Assembly (NCBI GenBank): GCA_022539475.1
Contig: VCMS01000059.1
Span: 1-64,000 of the forward strand
DNA length: 64,000 nucleotides
DNA from: Gracilaria domingensis
Lineage: Eukaryota > Rhodophyta > Florideophyceae > Gracilariales > Gracilariaceae
Reading direction: 5' to 3'
The notes beneath the pieces were generated by a model. The model was not told the origin of the DNA. It saw only the letters and a list, made by a program, of their open reading frames with translations, and made no database searches. This document shows positions 41,104-50,940 of this stretch, one piece after another. A program made the position numbers and the translations under genes. Each line of letters begins with the position of its first letter. Within the stretch, counting starts at the first letter, position 1.

Positions 41104-41745
41104 CTATCGCCATTCATGGTCCGGGTAATGAACCCGGTACCAGTACAGAATCCAGTTCACAGCTTGTGCGCGGCGCGTTCTGTTCGGAGTTAGTTCGTTT
41201 ATCTTCCACCCAAAGAAACCTAAAGGGCGTAGAACTGGTTTCAACAACTGTTTGTATTCGTTTGGAACGGAACGGGACAACTTTTGCACAGCCTTCATCA
41301 CAGGGCGATCGATACTCGGAGAGTAGTTATCCACTATTCCGATAAAATTGGGGGGTTCGTTGGGATATGGCTCTTTCCATTCTGGGCTGACGAGCTCATC
41401 ATTCCAGGTCTGACCATCAAGTTTTCTCCATCCAAGCAGTGTGCGGAGAATTTCATTCACCCATTCATCTGGTGTGTCTCCTTTAATAATGTTTAGAAGA
41501 TCATTTGCAGTGATACTGGGGGGTGCTTCGAAATGAATGCCCGGTAGGTCTGAGGCTTCGGCACCACCGCTAACAACCTTTAGATCTGGGATTCCCAACC
41601 TGGTTTCCGTCCATCCCCCCGATGTTGCTCGCGGTGTCAAACGTTTTGTTGGGAATTTGACAGGTGTGTAGGCTTTGTAGGGACACCTGTTAGCTGGAAA
41701 GCCTGCACTAACTGCAAACGAAAACGACGGCACGAAGGCGCTCAT
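41104..41745 (-). CDS. DUF1823 protein, plastid-targeted
   Basis: 213 residues. The first ~40 are Ser/Pro/Ala-rich with basic residues, a plausible chloroplast transit peptide. The rest follows DUF1823 of cyanobacteria: ITANDLLNIIKGDTPDEWVNEIL, LLGWRKLDGQTWNDELVSPEW, YPNEPPNFIG, KLSRSVPNEYKQLLK and the closing GWKINELTPNRTRRAQAVNW. An insertion (VDNYSPSIDRPVMKAV) lengthens the middle part. The function of the family is not known. It is good evidence that the organism has, or had, a plastid. Confidence 0.85.
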   Translation of the reverse strand: MSAFVPSFSFAVSAGFPANRCPYKAYTPVKFPTKRLTPRATSGGWTETRLGIPDLKVVSGGAEASDLPGIHFEAPPSITANDLLNIIKGDTPDEWVNEILRTLLGWRKLDGQTWNDELVSPEWKEPYPNEPPNFIGIVDNYSPSIDRPVMKAVQKLSRSVPNEYKQLLKPVLRPLGFFGWKINELTPNRTRRAQAVNWILYWYRVHYPDHEWR

Positions 41746-43054
41746 TGTTACTCTTAGGTTGCCCAGTTTGTTCTTTTTTGTAAGAACGGGAACAATGGAG
41801 TCGAACTCGCAAACTTACTAGGGGCCACTGTTGCTGATTCTGTTTTTCAGTTGTGATGTTGCTGTTCGTACGCTGTACCTGCTCTTATCGGCACCGAAGA
41901 CTTTGGTACCGTCGGCTTTAAATCCCGAGATAGGGAAAGACGTCTGTCTTGCTTTCTGCCTTGCGCGTAGTGTGGGGGGTGTTCAATCCCTGGGTCAGCT
42001 CAGCATGCTCAAAAGATTTTGGTTTCAAGCAGATTTTCGGAACTCCATTGCTGTGTACGGACTCAGTACCTGTACTGCGGAGACTCCACCGATCTCGTTT
42101 CGTCCAAAACGAGCTGCGGGACACACTGTGGGCCTTTCTAAGCAAGCGTGCCAGCCGTATCATACCAGCCGTACCAGCTGTATGATATCTACCAGGCTTA
42201 GCTGTGTACCGCAGCTCGTGTGTCCGATAACTTACATGCTGCGATGATCTTGAGAACGATGGGTCCTTCCAGTGGACCATACCGGTCCTTAATAGATCAC
42301 TTGCCCCCGTAGAGTTTGTAGTGTAACTATCGGACCAAACATCGTAGAATGAAAGTTATGGGCAGACTTCCATTCTCATCATCAATTGCCTGTTCTATTC
42401 AAGATCCAGAAGAGAGCGAAGGGAGAGAACGAAGAAAGAGAAAGAAAGAAATGCAGTAATTTGACTGCGTGAGCGAGCCGCGAGCAGCACAGTTTCTCTG
42501 TGTCATGAGAGAAAGCGCTGCTGGGTTTTCGCAGTCGTCGCCATTATGAGGCAAACTGTCGTTGGAAGAATCATTCGCCGATTCGCTGCGTACTGCTGCT
42601 CTGAGTGGCATTGGATGATTGCTGATTTTCGCTGCGCACTTGAAGTCGCATCGGACGAATGCATCGCAGGGCTTTACTAAATCAATTACACATTCTCCTC
42701 TTGATGAAGTGAACGTGTTGAATACAAAATTGTTTCACCACGTTGGGGTTGTGTGCGCATCGGAAACGAAGCATCCAAAATATTATCTGCTGCGGCTTAC
42801 TTGCACTCGTGCAACTGATAGGGCAACAAAAGGACAACATCTTCACGATGAATGTTTGAACGAAGAAAGCGGCTGAATATAGCATTTACAAGGATACCGT
42901 TGGCAGTGATACGCAAACTGCGACATACTCCAACGCACACTGTTGACAAAAAAAAAAGACAACGGCACCGGCTAAGGAACAAAGGGCTGTAGAAAACTGT
43001 TGAAATGACCAAACTGAACGGCAGAAAGGTGTTTGGAAAAGATGTGGGCACGCC
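41746..43054. other. Spacer, no gene seen
   Basis: 1.3 kb with no supported frame. Short CCAG(C)CGTA-type repeats occur at about 42150-42185. A ttttttttt-like A-run (42950-42957) and the 3' end of the following minus-strand gene are at the right. Confidence 0.4.
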
Positions 43055-43372
43055 TCATACCTCGACCCTGAGACCTTCAAGTGCCTCCAAATACTCGACA
43101 AATCTATCCAACAAGCCTGGTACTTCGGAAGCATGAACATCAAGAAGGCTGGGAGTTCGTCCATGTTTTCGTTTGAAGTCATCACTCCACGGCTTCAACT
43201 GCCTCCTAAGATACATGTAGCGCCGGAAGTGTTCGGCCTCCCTCCTTCGTCGACGCGAATTACGCCCCCTCTGAGGTCTAAGAATCTCATGAGGCTTGGG
43301 ATCAGGCACGGGCGGAAAGCGCGTGACGTAGCCAGTGGTTGCAGAGGACTTTGGCACGGTTACAACCGCCAT
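43055..43372 (-). CDS. Small basic protein with Sld2/FAM13-like C-terminal motif
   Basis: The first ATG in frame (43372) gives 105 residues; the frame stays open to 43642 without an ATG, so an upstream exon or start is possible. The protein is Arg-rich (RGRNSRRRRREAEHF) and ends in a helical motif, LRRQLKPWSDDFKRKHGRTPSLLDV, followed by VEYLEALEGL. The pattern L-K-x-W-x-x-x-F-x-x-x-x-G-R-x-P-S is that of the N-terminus of Sld2/RecQL4 and of FAM13-type proteins. The protein is far shorter than these. The link is by motif only. Confidence 0.5.
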   Translation of the reverse strand: MAVVTVPKSSATTGYVTRFPPVPDPKPHEILRPQRGRNSRRRRREAEHFRRYMYLRRQLKPWSDDFKRKHGRTPSLLDVHASEVPGLLDRFVEYLEALEGLRVEV

Positions 43373-44363
43373 CGACGACGACCTCCTCGCTGGCACCGAT
43401 GGCACGGCCGTGGGCGCAGATGCAGCGCCCACGGGGCTCTTCTCCACCTTGTCGACCAGCACGGCGCAGCAGGTGTTCAACGAACGTGACTGCAGCCGAT
43501 CGCGTTGACGCAAAGTGTCATGACGCACGAAGGTGGAGCGCCTACGGGCGAGAAGGCTGGCGTAGCGTCGGGACGCTGTCTTCGCGAAGTGTATTGAGAG
43601 TTCATGTCGCGCACGATGAGCGCGGCTTGCAGACGCGTCCAACTCGCAGCCGAGGCGAATCTGTGCTCGCGCCGTTTCGCGGCGACTCTCGCGCTGCCGG
43701 GCTCGCCGAGAGCAAGGGCACGCGGCACGGCGGAGATTGGCCCGTGTTGTGAACTGGTGGTCGCGAAGTCACGCGCGAGCCACCCGGAGCTTCAAATTTC
43801 CGCCACCATCCATTCCAGTCGCCCAATCCCACTACGCCAAGTCGCACCTCTCATGGTCACCCACCTTCACTGGGCCTTCGCTTCCTTCTTCCCGGCCCTC
43901 GTGGCCACGTGCACACGTGTCATGGCGTGCCATTTTGGGGTACCGCTCGCGAGCGGTCAACGACGGTGCGTCGCTTCGCGATCGCTGATTGGCTGTATCC
44001 CCGGAACGCGTTTCGCTGGACGCCACGGCGCATACCCTGAATGACCGTTACGCCACCAATCCGATCCGTTTGCGGTAGCATTCCTCTTTGTTCGTCATCG
44101 GTCTCTTTTGGGCACTTCACGCTTTTGTGCCGCACCGCCATCCGCCACCATACTTAAACCTCGCAGTAGAGCTTCTCGGCTTCTTCCCCATCTTGGGCAG
44201 TGCTTCTGGCGCTTCTTGCTTCCTATCGTTCCCGACTGTTGTTCCCTGCTTTGTTCGCTCTCTTTCTTACAAGTTTTTCGCGAAGTGCATTGCACTCGTG
44301 CTCAATCTGTATTTGTAACTGTTCTGTTCTTCTCCCCTCAAGTTGCACTCTTTTGGAGGAAAA
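43373..44363. promoter_or_regulatory. Upstream region of Cdc20
   Basis: GC-rich. An inverted CCAAT box (gattggctg, 43985-43993) and a palindromic tttttcgcgaag (44275-44286), which resembles an E2F/DP site, lie upstream of the Cdc20 ATG. C/T-rich sequence precedes the ATG. The E2F reading is inferred from the motif alone. Confidence 0.35.
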
Positions 44364-45923
44364 ATGAATGACTTTAATGACTTCAGCAACTTCAATGCCC
44401 CTGTTTCGTCCGGGCCCATGCCGAGATGGCAACGCAAGGCATTGGAGACGTCCCAACGCGTCAATCGCCCGACTTCTATGTCATCTTCTGCTTCATCGAA
44501 AACACCCAAATCCGGAAAGCGTGCTAAGACCCCTTCTGCCGATCGATTCATTCCCAACAGGAAGGCCATGAATATGGACGTGTGCCGAATGAACCTTAAC
44601 TTCGAATCTGGAAAGGAAAACGGTCAAGCTACATCTGCCGCAGACCATCAGCAGATATCTCCATCAAAGGCAGACAAATCGCAGCAAAACCAATCCGGCT
44701 CGCTCGAGTACTCCGCAGTGCTTGCTTCTTCGCTGTTGGACCTTCCTCCATCTGCTTCAGCGGATCTCAATGATCTTCCAAACAGTAAGATTCTTGCATT
44801 TGGTGATAAGGCACCAGCTGCCAAGGAAGGGTATCTCAACCCTCATCGCGTACTCTACAACCAGAACTCCTGTGGTTCCCGCGTGCGTCGAAGCAAGTTC
44901 CGCCATATTCCGCAGGCTCCAGAGAAGATTTTAGATGCCCCTGGCCTTCTTGAAGATTTCTATCTTAACCTAGTTGACTGGGGGTCCAATAATACTCTGG
45001 CGGTTGCTTTGGCAGAAAGTGTTTATCTGTGGAACGCCGACACTGGGAAGATCGAGCAGCTTTGTGAAACTCCACCAGATGATTGCATCACCTCGGTAGC
45101 GTGGATTCCTGATGGTAACTACCTGGCAATTGGCACCAACAGTACGGAAGTGCAGATTTGGGACGTCGACAAAATGTCATGCACCCGAAGAATGCGCTCT
45201 CATTCAGGACGAGTTGGTGCTCTTGCATGGAATGGCCCGCTCCTGTCGTCTGGGTCGAGAGACAGTCAGATCCATAATCACGATGTTCGCATTCCTGATC
45301 ATCATGTTGCGACCTTGGCTTCTCACACTCAGGAAATATGCGGTTTGAAGTGGAGTCCAAATGGAACGCAACTGGCGTCTGGTGGCAATGACAATATTGT
45401 TTGCATCTGGGACAATGCGAGTGTTGGTTCTCGATGGACCCCCAAGTTCAAGTTGGATCAGCACAATGCTGCCGTGAAGGCTCTTGCTTGGTGTCCGTGG
45501 CAGAACAACTTGCTCGCTACTGGCGGTGGAACTGCTGATCGCACTCTGCGATTTTGGAATACCGCCAGTGGGGCCTGTGTGAATTCAATTGACACGAAGT
45601 CCCAAGTGTGCTCCATTCTGTGGTCTCCTCACGAGAAGGAATTGGTCACCAGTCATGGTTTCTCTCAAAACCAGCTCACTGTCTGGAAGTACCCTTCTCT
45701 CGCGAGAATGGCCGAACTGAAAGGACACTCTTCCCGCGTGCTGCACATGTCTCTTAGCCCAGATGGTCAAACAGTTGTATCAGCAGCTGCCGATGAAACT
45801 CTCCGATTCTGGAAAGTCTTTGCTGGAAATGATTCAGGGCGCTCAGGAGGCAGATCAAGTCACTTCGGAAAGAGTGGCCTTTCAACATCTCGAAGCCTAC
45901 GCCGAGGTGTGAATATTCGATGA
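44364..45923 (+). CDS. CDC20: Cdc20, WD40 activator of the anaphase-promoting complex
   Basis: 519 residues from the ATG at 44364. The N-terminus has PMPRWQRKALE, the C-box DRFIPNR (residues 60-66), which binds APC/C, and a KEN motif (84-86). From about residue 165, KILDAPGLLEDFYLN opens a seven-blade WD40 propeller that binds D-box and KEN degrons; typical repeats include SVAWIPDGNYLAIG, SGSRDSQIHNHDVR, LASGGNDNIVCIWD and VVSAAADETLRFW. The protein ends VNIR, the C-terminal IR tail that docks to Cdc27/APC3. The N-terminal PRWQRK favours Cdc20 over Cdh1. It would trigger ubiquitination of securin and cyclins. Converges with DP. Confidence 0.95.
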   Translation: MNDFNDFSNFNAPVSSGPMPRWQRKALETSQRVNRPTSMSSSASSKTPKSGKRAKTPSADRFIPNRKAMNMDVCRMNLNFESGKENGQATSAADHQQISPSKADKSQQNQSGSLEYSAVLASSLLDLPPSASADLNDLPNSKILAFGDKAPAAKEGYLNPHRVLYNQNSCGSRVRRSKFRHIPQAPEKILDAPGLLEDFYLNLVDWGSNNTLAVALAESVYLWNADTGKIEQLCETPPDDCITSVAWIPDGNYLAIGTNSTEVQIWDVDKMSCTRRMRSHSGRVGALAWNGPLLSSGSRDSQIHNHDVRIPDHHVATLASHTQEICGLKWSPNGTQLASGGNDNIVCIWDNASVGSRWTPKFKLDQHNAAVKALAWCPWQNNLLATGGGTADRTLRFWNTASGACVNSIDTKSQVCSILWSPHEKELVTSHGFSQNQLTVWKYPSLARMAELKGHSSRVLHMSLSPDGQTVVSAAADETLRFWKVFAGNDSGRSGGRSSHFGKSGLSTSRSLRRGVNIR

Positions 45924-47067
45924 GAACAGAAACAGTGACGTCCCTTGCTTGCCGTTGCACCATTGAAATGCAAGCGTTGGACATACTAACACTAATGTTT
46001 ATGACTTTGTTTATTGCGTCTATGTGCCGAACCTGCGATAATGCCTTAGTTGAGTAGGCATGCTAACTAACTCCTCTTCTCCTTGTTTTTTGCAGGTTTG
46101 CTCCTGTTCAAAGCTTTCGATTAGCTCCGTTGTAGTGAGAAGCCATCCTACATGGAGGTGTACCGTTTATAGTAAGCCAAGCAATCATGTCTTTTAGAGT
46201 TTTGGCTGGACAGCCAGCTCATTTGTGTACAGGTCTAACTGAAGTAGTAAGAAGTTGTTTAATTGAAAGAGAATTCTGATTCGGAGTTCATGTGATGGAG
46301 GCCTAATAGGCCTTTCCGCTAAGGCTTGTGCCAACTGATGAACGAATGGATAAAGTCTTGTTCGAACAATTCACTGGTCTGATAGTGCTCTTTTGTATGA
46401 AGTTTGCCTGATGGATGCGTTCTTGATCTACGGTTTTAAGTAAAGAAAGAATAGGCTCCTCTGGGAGCCGTACTGGGATCAATGTCTTCCGTTCTCGCGA
46501 ATGCCAGAGTCTGCGTCGTAGAAATCGATTCGAAAAGTATGTTTGACATATGAATGTGAAATATGCTCTTCAAATCGGTTTTGCACCTGGATATTTGAAT
46601 ATCCAAAGATCTTCCAATAGTTCTTGAAGTTCCCGTATATGCCATGCCGTACGTGAAGGCCTCGCATTTCTGGATCCGGAATCAAGATTGGATTGGGTAA
46701 TTCCATGGAGGGTGCCATTCCGTCTATCTATAGATATGCTTGTACCAGATATTTCCTCCACCAGAACCCCTGCTCGAATCCTTGTTCAGGTGGAGGAAAT
46801 ACCTGGTACAAGCACATCTATTGATAGATGGAATGGTAAGGAGCATTTGCCAAAAGCACGATGGCCTGGCGTCGGCAACATCTTGTTGTTGACCAGCTAC
46901 CTTTCGGGAATTTTCACTGACACGTCGATTGTCAGCAGTCATTCATGTCTAGCGCTTTGTCCAGGGAAGTCAGATGATGAGATCCGAAGATGCAGAACAA
47001 TAAGAATGAGGAGCACTTTCCTCATGTAACCCTGCTTTACTATTTCCGAAAATGTTGTTGTACATTC
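45924..47067. other. Spacer with a 48-bp foldback
   Basis: No gene seen. The notable element is the long inverted repeat at 46715-46836 (see separate entry). The two converging genes Cdc20 and DP end on either side. Confidence 0.5.
46715..46836. ncRNA. Possible small-RNA hairpin precursor (48-bp arms)
   Basis: Arm 46715-46762 pairs with arm 46789-46836 with four or five mismatches in 48 bp and a loop of 26 bases. Size, pairing and loop length resemble a miRNA or siRNA precursor; a small MITE is the alternative. The strand of transcription cannot be read from sequence. Confidence 0.4.
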
Positions 47068-48141
47068 TTAAGGAGAAAAACTTATTCTTTGAAACGGGTC
47101 TACTTGAACAGGTTGAGGGGAGGTGAGTTGAGAAGAGGGCGACAGCATCATTCTTCTCATCACCTCACGGTCATCAAATATGGCAAACGAGGAGTTGAAG
47201 TTGAAGCAAATATCTTGTCTTGATGGATCCATTTCCAGTTCAATATTGGTTTCCTTTGGTGCTGATAAAATAAAAAAGGGGATGCCAATACGATCTGGAT
47301 ACTGTTGGTGAACGGGCACAGCTGGTTGCTGAACTGAATGAAACTGTTCGGTATCCATCTCGGAAAAACCTTCAGCTCGATTTCTTTCGACAATGGTTGA
47401 AGTTCTTTTGTGCTGATCTTTTAGTTCTGTCAAGAGTGCTCGTTTCTTAGAGATTGTAGACTTTCTCTCTGCAACAGCTTTCTTGATGTCGTTAACTTCT
47501 TCAGAATGTGCGGAACAATGAACTCGCTCAAGCCCCTGCCATGTGATTAGCTTTTTGTCCTTTGCGATAATTCCCATAGCCATGAGCACATTGAGCGAGT
47601 CATAAACTCGACGACGAATGTTCTTCTCATCGACAAGATTGTCAGTCGAAGCGACATTAGGCTGTGATTTGCGCAGTACACGCTCTTCAGCGACCAGTTC
47701 ATCAGCAACCTGATTGTACGTTGTAACACGCTTCTGCTCAACCTTTTTACTGACACGAATAGCAAAGTGCCTCAATCCCTTACGCTTGGCATCAGAATAG
47801 CGCGCAGCCTTCTTGACAGCTGCAGGTCGAAACGAATTGGCTCCAGAGGCGACAGAAGCCCTCGCCACGTGATACAGAGAGCTATGCTTGGCAAAGTCAG
47901 GGGGTGAAATTGGCGGTCGTGACGGGGTAGAATGCGACGGCACAGCATGGGATGTGGATTTGTTAGTGTTACAATAGCGCTGATTGGCGGCAAGAATGAG
48001 CGATGCTGAGCGTGGCTTGCGCTTCTTTATGCCGAGAGAAGGCGATGGTGACACGTCATGGGGGCGGGGTGAAGTGGCAATTGCGGGAGCAGGAGGAGTA
48101 TGAGCGAGACTTTGGGTGCGTGAGAGGGTCGGAGAATGCAT
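47068..48141 (-). CDS. DP transcription factor (E2F dimerisation partner)
   Basis: The first ATG is at 48141 and gives 357 residues. After a Ser/Pro/Thr-rich N-terminus, the DP winged-helix domain spans about 122-200: GLRHFAIRVSKKVEQKRVTTYNQ, VADELVAEE, the DNA-contact motif KNIRRRVYDSLNVLMAMGII, and KKLITWQGL. A coiled-coil dimerisation part follows (EVNDIKKAVAERKSTISKKRALLTEL), then the marked-box-like strands to FNFNSSFAIFDDREVMRRM. A small insertion (KSQPNVASTD) separates helix 2 from the NIRRRVYD motif. As E2F/DP it would bind TTTSSCGC sites of S-phase genes in the nucleus. E2F itself is not in this window. Confidence 0.93.
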   Translation of the reverse strand: MHSPTLSRTQSLAHTPPAPAIATSPRPHDVSPSPSLGIKKRKPRSASLILAANQRYCNTNKSTSHAVPSHSTPSRPPISPPDFAKHSSLYHVARASVASGANSFRPAAVKKAARYSDAKRKGLRHFAIRVSKKVEQKRVTTYNQVADELVAEERVLRKSQPNVASTDNLVDEKNIRRRVYDSLNVLMAMGIIAKDKKLITWQGLERVHCSAHSEEVNDIKKAVAERKSTISKKRALLTELKDQHKRTSTIVERNRAEGFSEMDTEQFHSVQQPAVPVHQQYPDRIGIPFFILSAPKETNIELEMDPSRQDICFNFNSSFAIFDDREVMRRMMLSPSSQLTSPQPVQVDPFQRISFSP

Positions 48142-49405
48142 AACTGGACTGAGAGTGGCGGGAAGTTCCCGGCCAAGCGCGGTCAAATGGGTGAGCACGG
48201 GGTACTCGGGTGATTGTGACGAGGGTATGGTTAATGAGGAGGGGAGCTGAACGGCTTATAGGTCACGCTGGACAATAAAGTCGTTACGAAGGGTTTCAGC
48301 AGCGCTTTGTTACACGGCTGTTGGAGGTGGAGCGCGTGGAGCGTCGCAGCGGGCTCGATGCGCGGGGCGACGGAGGCCTGTTTGCAGGCGCACGCGCTGA
48401 AAAAGATCAAAATGTATGGCAAAACAGCGCGATTTTGAGCTGGAGGCGGAGGGTTATTTTGTTGTCGAGCGCACCGTGTTGCGAACGGACGCGCGACACC
48501 GTGGGCGTGCGTGGCAGCGAGCTTGTGGACGCAGCGGACGACGGAAACGATTCGAGAGAATGGCGGTGGGGTGACGAAAGCGGTCCGTGCAAAAAAATGC
48601 ATCTCTCGAGATGGACGTCCGCACTTGGCGATGCGGCGCGTGTAGGCGCCCAACAGGCTGGCATGCAAGCTGGCCGCTGGCGATCAAGTAATGCGCTTGT
48701 CTGTCACAACCTCTGAGACTGTCGTGAGAGCGGGCTGTGGTAACGTTTCACCGGCCGCGCGTGCTATCGTTATCTAGAGTTAGGCTCTAAAGTTCACTCG
48801 GCGCGCTACCAAAGCGATGCTTGTACCGGCGGTACTGTGCCGTCGGTACCCGGACTACTAGGACCTGGGCTGGCGCGGCGACGGTTGCGTAGATACCGCC
48901 TTGTCAATGATCCTGTAGCAGATCCCGAGGCGTAACTCTAGATATATCTGGAGCGCAGATTGTGCACCAGCAGCGCCAACAGGCACGTCGGCGCGGCGGC
49001 CGCTTTACCTTCGCCGCCGCCGCGCGTTGTGCTGTCATGCATGATCAGCTCGTGCGCACCGCCATTTTTTGATTTTTCAAAAAGCGCGCAATGGATCACG
49101 GATTCAAAGCACTCCTGACAAAACATGCGCGCCACGTGCCGAGCTTGACAGCCGCCAGTGGCCTTTCTTGAAGAAAGCGCCGCCTCTGGTTGGGGAGCCG
49201 CCGCGAGCACACAAGTTGGCGCATTGGCTTCACATCACTTGTCATGCCGGAATAATCCAGCGCTAACAAATTAGCGCCGCGCTTACTGCAGTGCAGTGGA
49301 TGGCTGAAACAACGCCAGCTCACCGGCTGTGCAGAATGCGAGTTACGTGCACAATAAAATCTCAAAAGTCAACGCTGCCAGCTTTTGGTGCGTGCACCGG
49401 TAAGC
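48142..49405. other. Spacer upstream of DP, partly GC-rich
   Basis: The frame of DP is open to 48198 without an ATG. 48,230-48,720 has overlapping open frames on both strands with no domain. A minus-strand frame at 49210-48938 contains protein-like sequence (ARMFCQECFESVIHC) but no start or splice context that I can support. Confidence 0.35.
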
Positions 49406-50012
49406 TTACGATGAAGTACCAGTGAGTGTTGGATTGCATCCGTCCGCAATATGCTTTTGGGGTTTTTGCTCCCACTTCTTGTCCTCTGGACCAGAAGCAT
49501 AAACCGATATGACAAAGGCGTTAACCCTTTACCACATGGCGTTGCATCCGTGAGTGCGATGGAACAGCTTGGTCCATGCATACTTGTCCAATGGATAATA
49601 TGATAACAGGCAACCGTGTAAGGTACAACTTACCTACTTGCTTGTCAGACCAAAGGCTCCTCGGATTTCTCACTTTGCGTTTGTGAGTGTATACAGGCAT
49701 GCTAACGGCGGATATAAAGGTTAACACTTTTTGCAATTGCTTTATGCATGACGTCAAATGATCGTTTATGATATTCATATCCACTGCGCATAGCTCACTT
49801 TGGACGAACGGATCGCACCTCTCTGCGCATGCATTGGTAGCTGAAACCATGCTATCTACCAATTTGTCGTATACATGAGCGGATGTTGTGGGAGTCTTGT
49901 GCATCTTCCAGCACACAGAAGAATTTCTCTTGCAAAGCGAGGCAACGCTCCTGCTCATTGGGCGGCGTTCAATAGACGTGCACGAGCGGCTAGTTTCGCA
50001 AGAAAACACCAT
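49406..50012 (-). CDS. Putative spliced gene, unknown function, two exons
   Basis: Exon 1 starts at ATG 50012 and runs to 49634, where a GTAAGT donor follows the codons for LWSDKQV. A plausible acceptor (TGGTCCAG, ending 49486) opens exon 2 (49485-49406), which continues in phase as EDKKWEQKPQKHIADG to a TAA. The product is about 152 residues with eight or so Cys residues and helical segments (HVYDKLVDSMVSATNAC; IKQLQKVLTFISAVSMPVY). I recognise no family. The gene model rests on codon-like composition and splice signals only. Confidence 0.4.
49486..49633 (-). other. Putative intron (148 bp)
   Basis: Donor GTAAGT (49633-49628), acceptor CAG (49488-49486). Not supported by homology. Confidence 0.35.
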
Positions 50013-50940
50013 TCACATGTTATCATAATACGCTTATCGATAACTGCGACACACAGCAGTCTGCCATTATCAGCGCTCAAGGAGAGCGGCTATGCAACAA
50101 CAGCAGCGCATGATAAAAACGTCATCTGCGCGGTTGGTTGTTGTCAAATGCATGCAAATGAAACACCTAAACACACACTTACACGCATACCTCGACGCGG
50201 TGAGCACTAGAACGCCGCACGAAAGCCGCCTCCGCGCCGCGCCGCGATAAAATGTATAAACCCACTGTGCGTCGCGCGCCGCGACAATCAAGACTAGTGC
50301 AGCTTTCCATCCGCTTCCAAACAGCCTCCTGTTCCGAAACTTCCGCCCCTATGGGGCATGGCATAGAAACATGGGAACAAACACACGTCAGCAACGCTCA
50401 AAGCAGCGTCGGCGCTCGGTCGGCTGTGTCAGTTCGGTAACATACACAATCACGTACAAGCTACGCCTCCATGTGCCGCGCACTACATACGTGTACACTG
50501 GCGCCGTGCCATAGCGCGCTTGTCGTGGCGCGCCAACACCAATCAGCTGGAGCGCAAGCACGCTGTGAAAAAGAGAAGCGCCACCACGTGACAGCGCTGG
50601 AGCGTCAGCCGTAGGCGCGCTTGCATGTAACCCACGGCCGCGTCGTACACCCGCTCTATCTCTCCGCACCATCTCCAGAGGAACCTCGGCTCGGGTGACG
50701 CTCCCTCGTTGCCGGCGGCGTCCATCGTATCCACTGTATGTAAGGCTCGCACACGCGCCCCACCGCCGAAATCTGAGGCTTCCCCACCCCCTTCGTGGAG
50801 CTGCGCATTGCTCTGGTGGATGCGCTGCGCGCCCGCGCATGTGTGATCTCTCCGGTTTATAGTGCGCCCGAGCTGTGCGTGCGTACTGCTTGTCCCGTCG
50901 TTCGTCCCTCCTCCACGCACTTGTTCTGCCCGTCGCCGTG
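50013..50940. promoter_or_regulatory. Upstream region of the C2H2 gene
   Basis: GC-rich; contains gcatgtaac (50623-50631), a reverse near-match of the CTTACATGC motif seen at 13 and 22 kb. Reading frames on the minus strand here are Arg/Gly-rich and show no domain. Confidence 0.35.
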
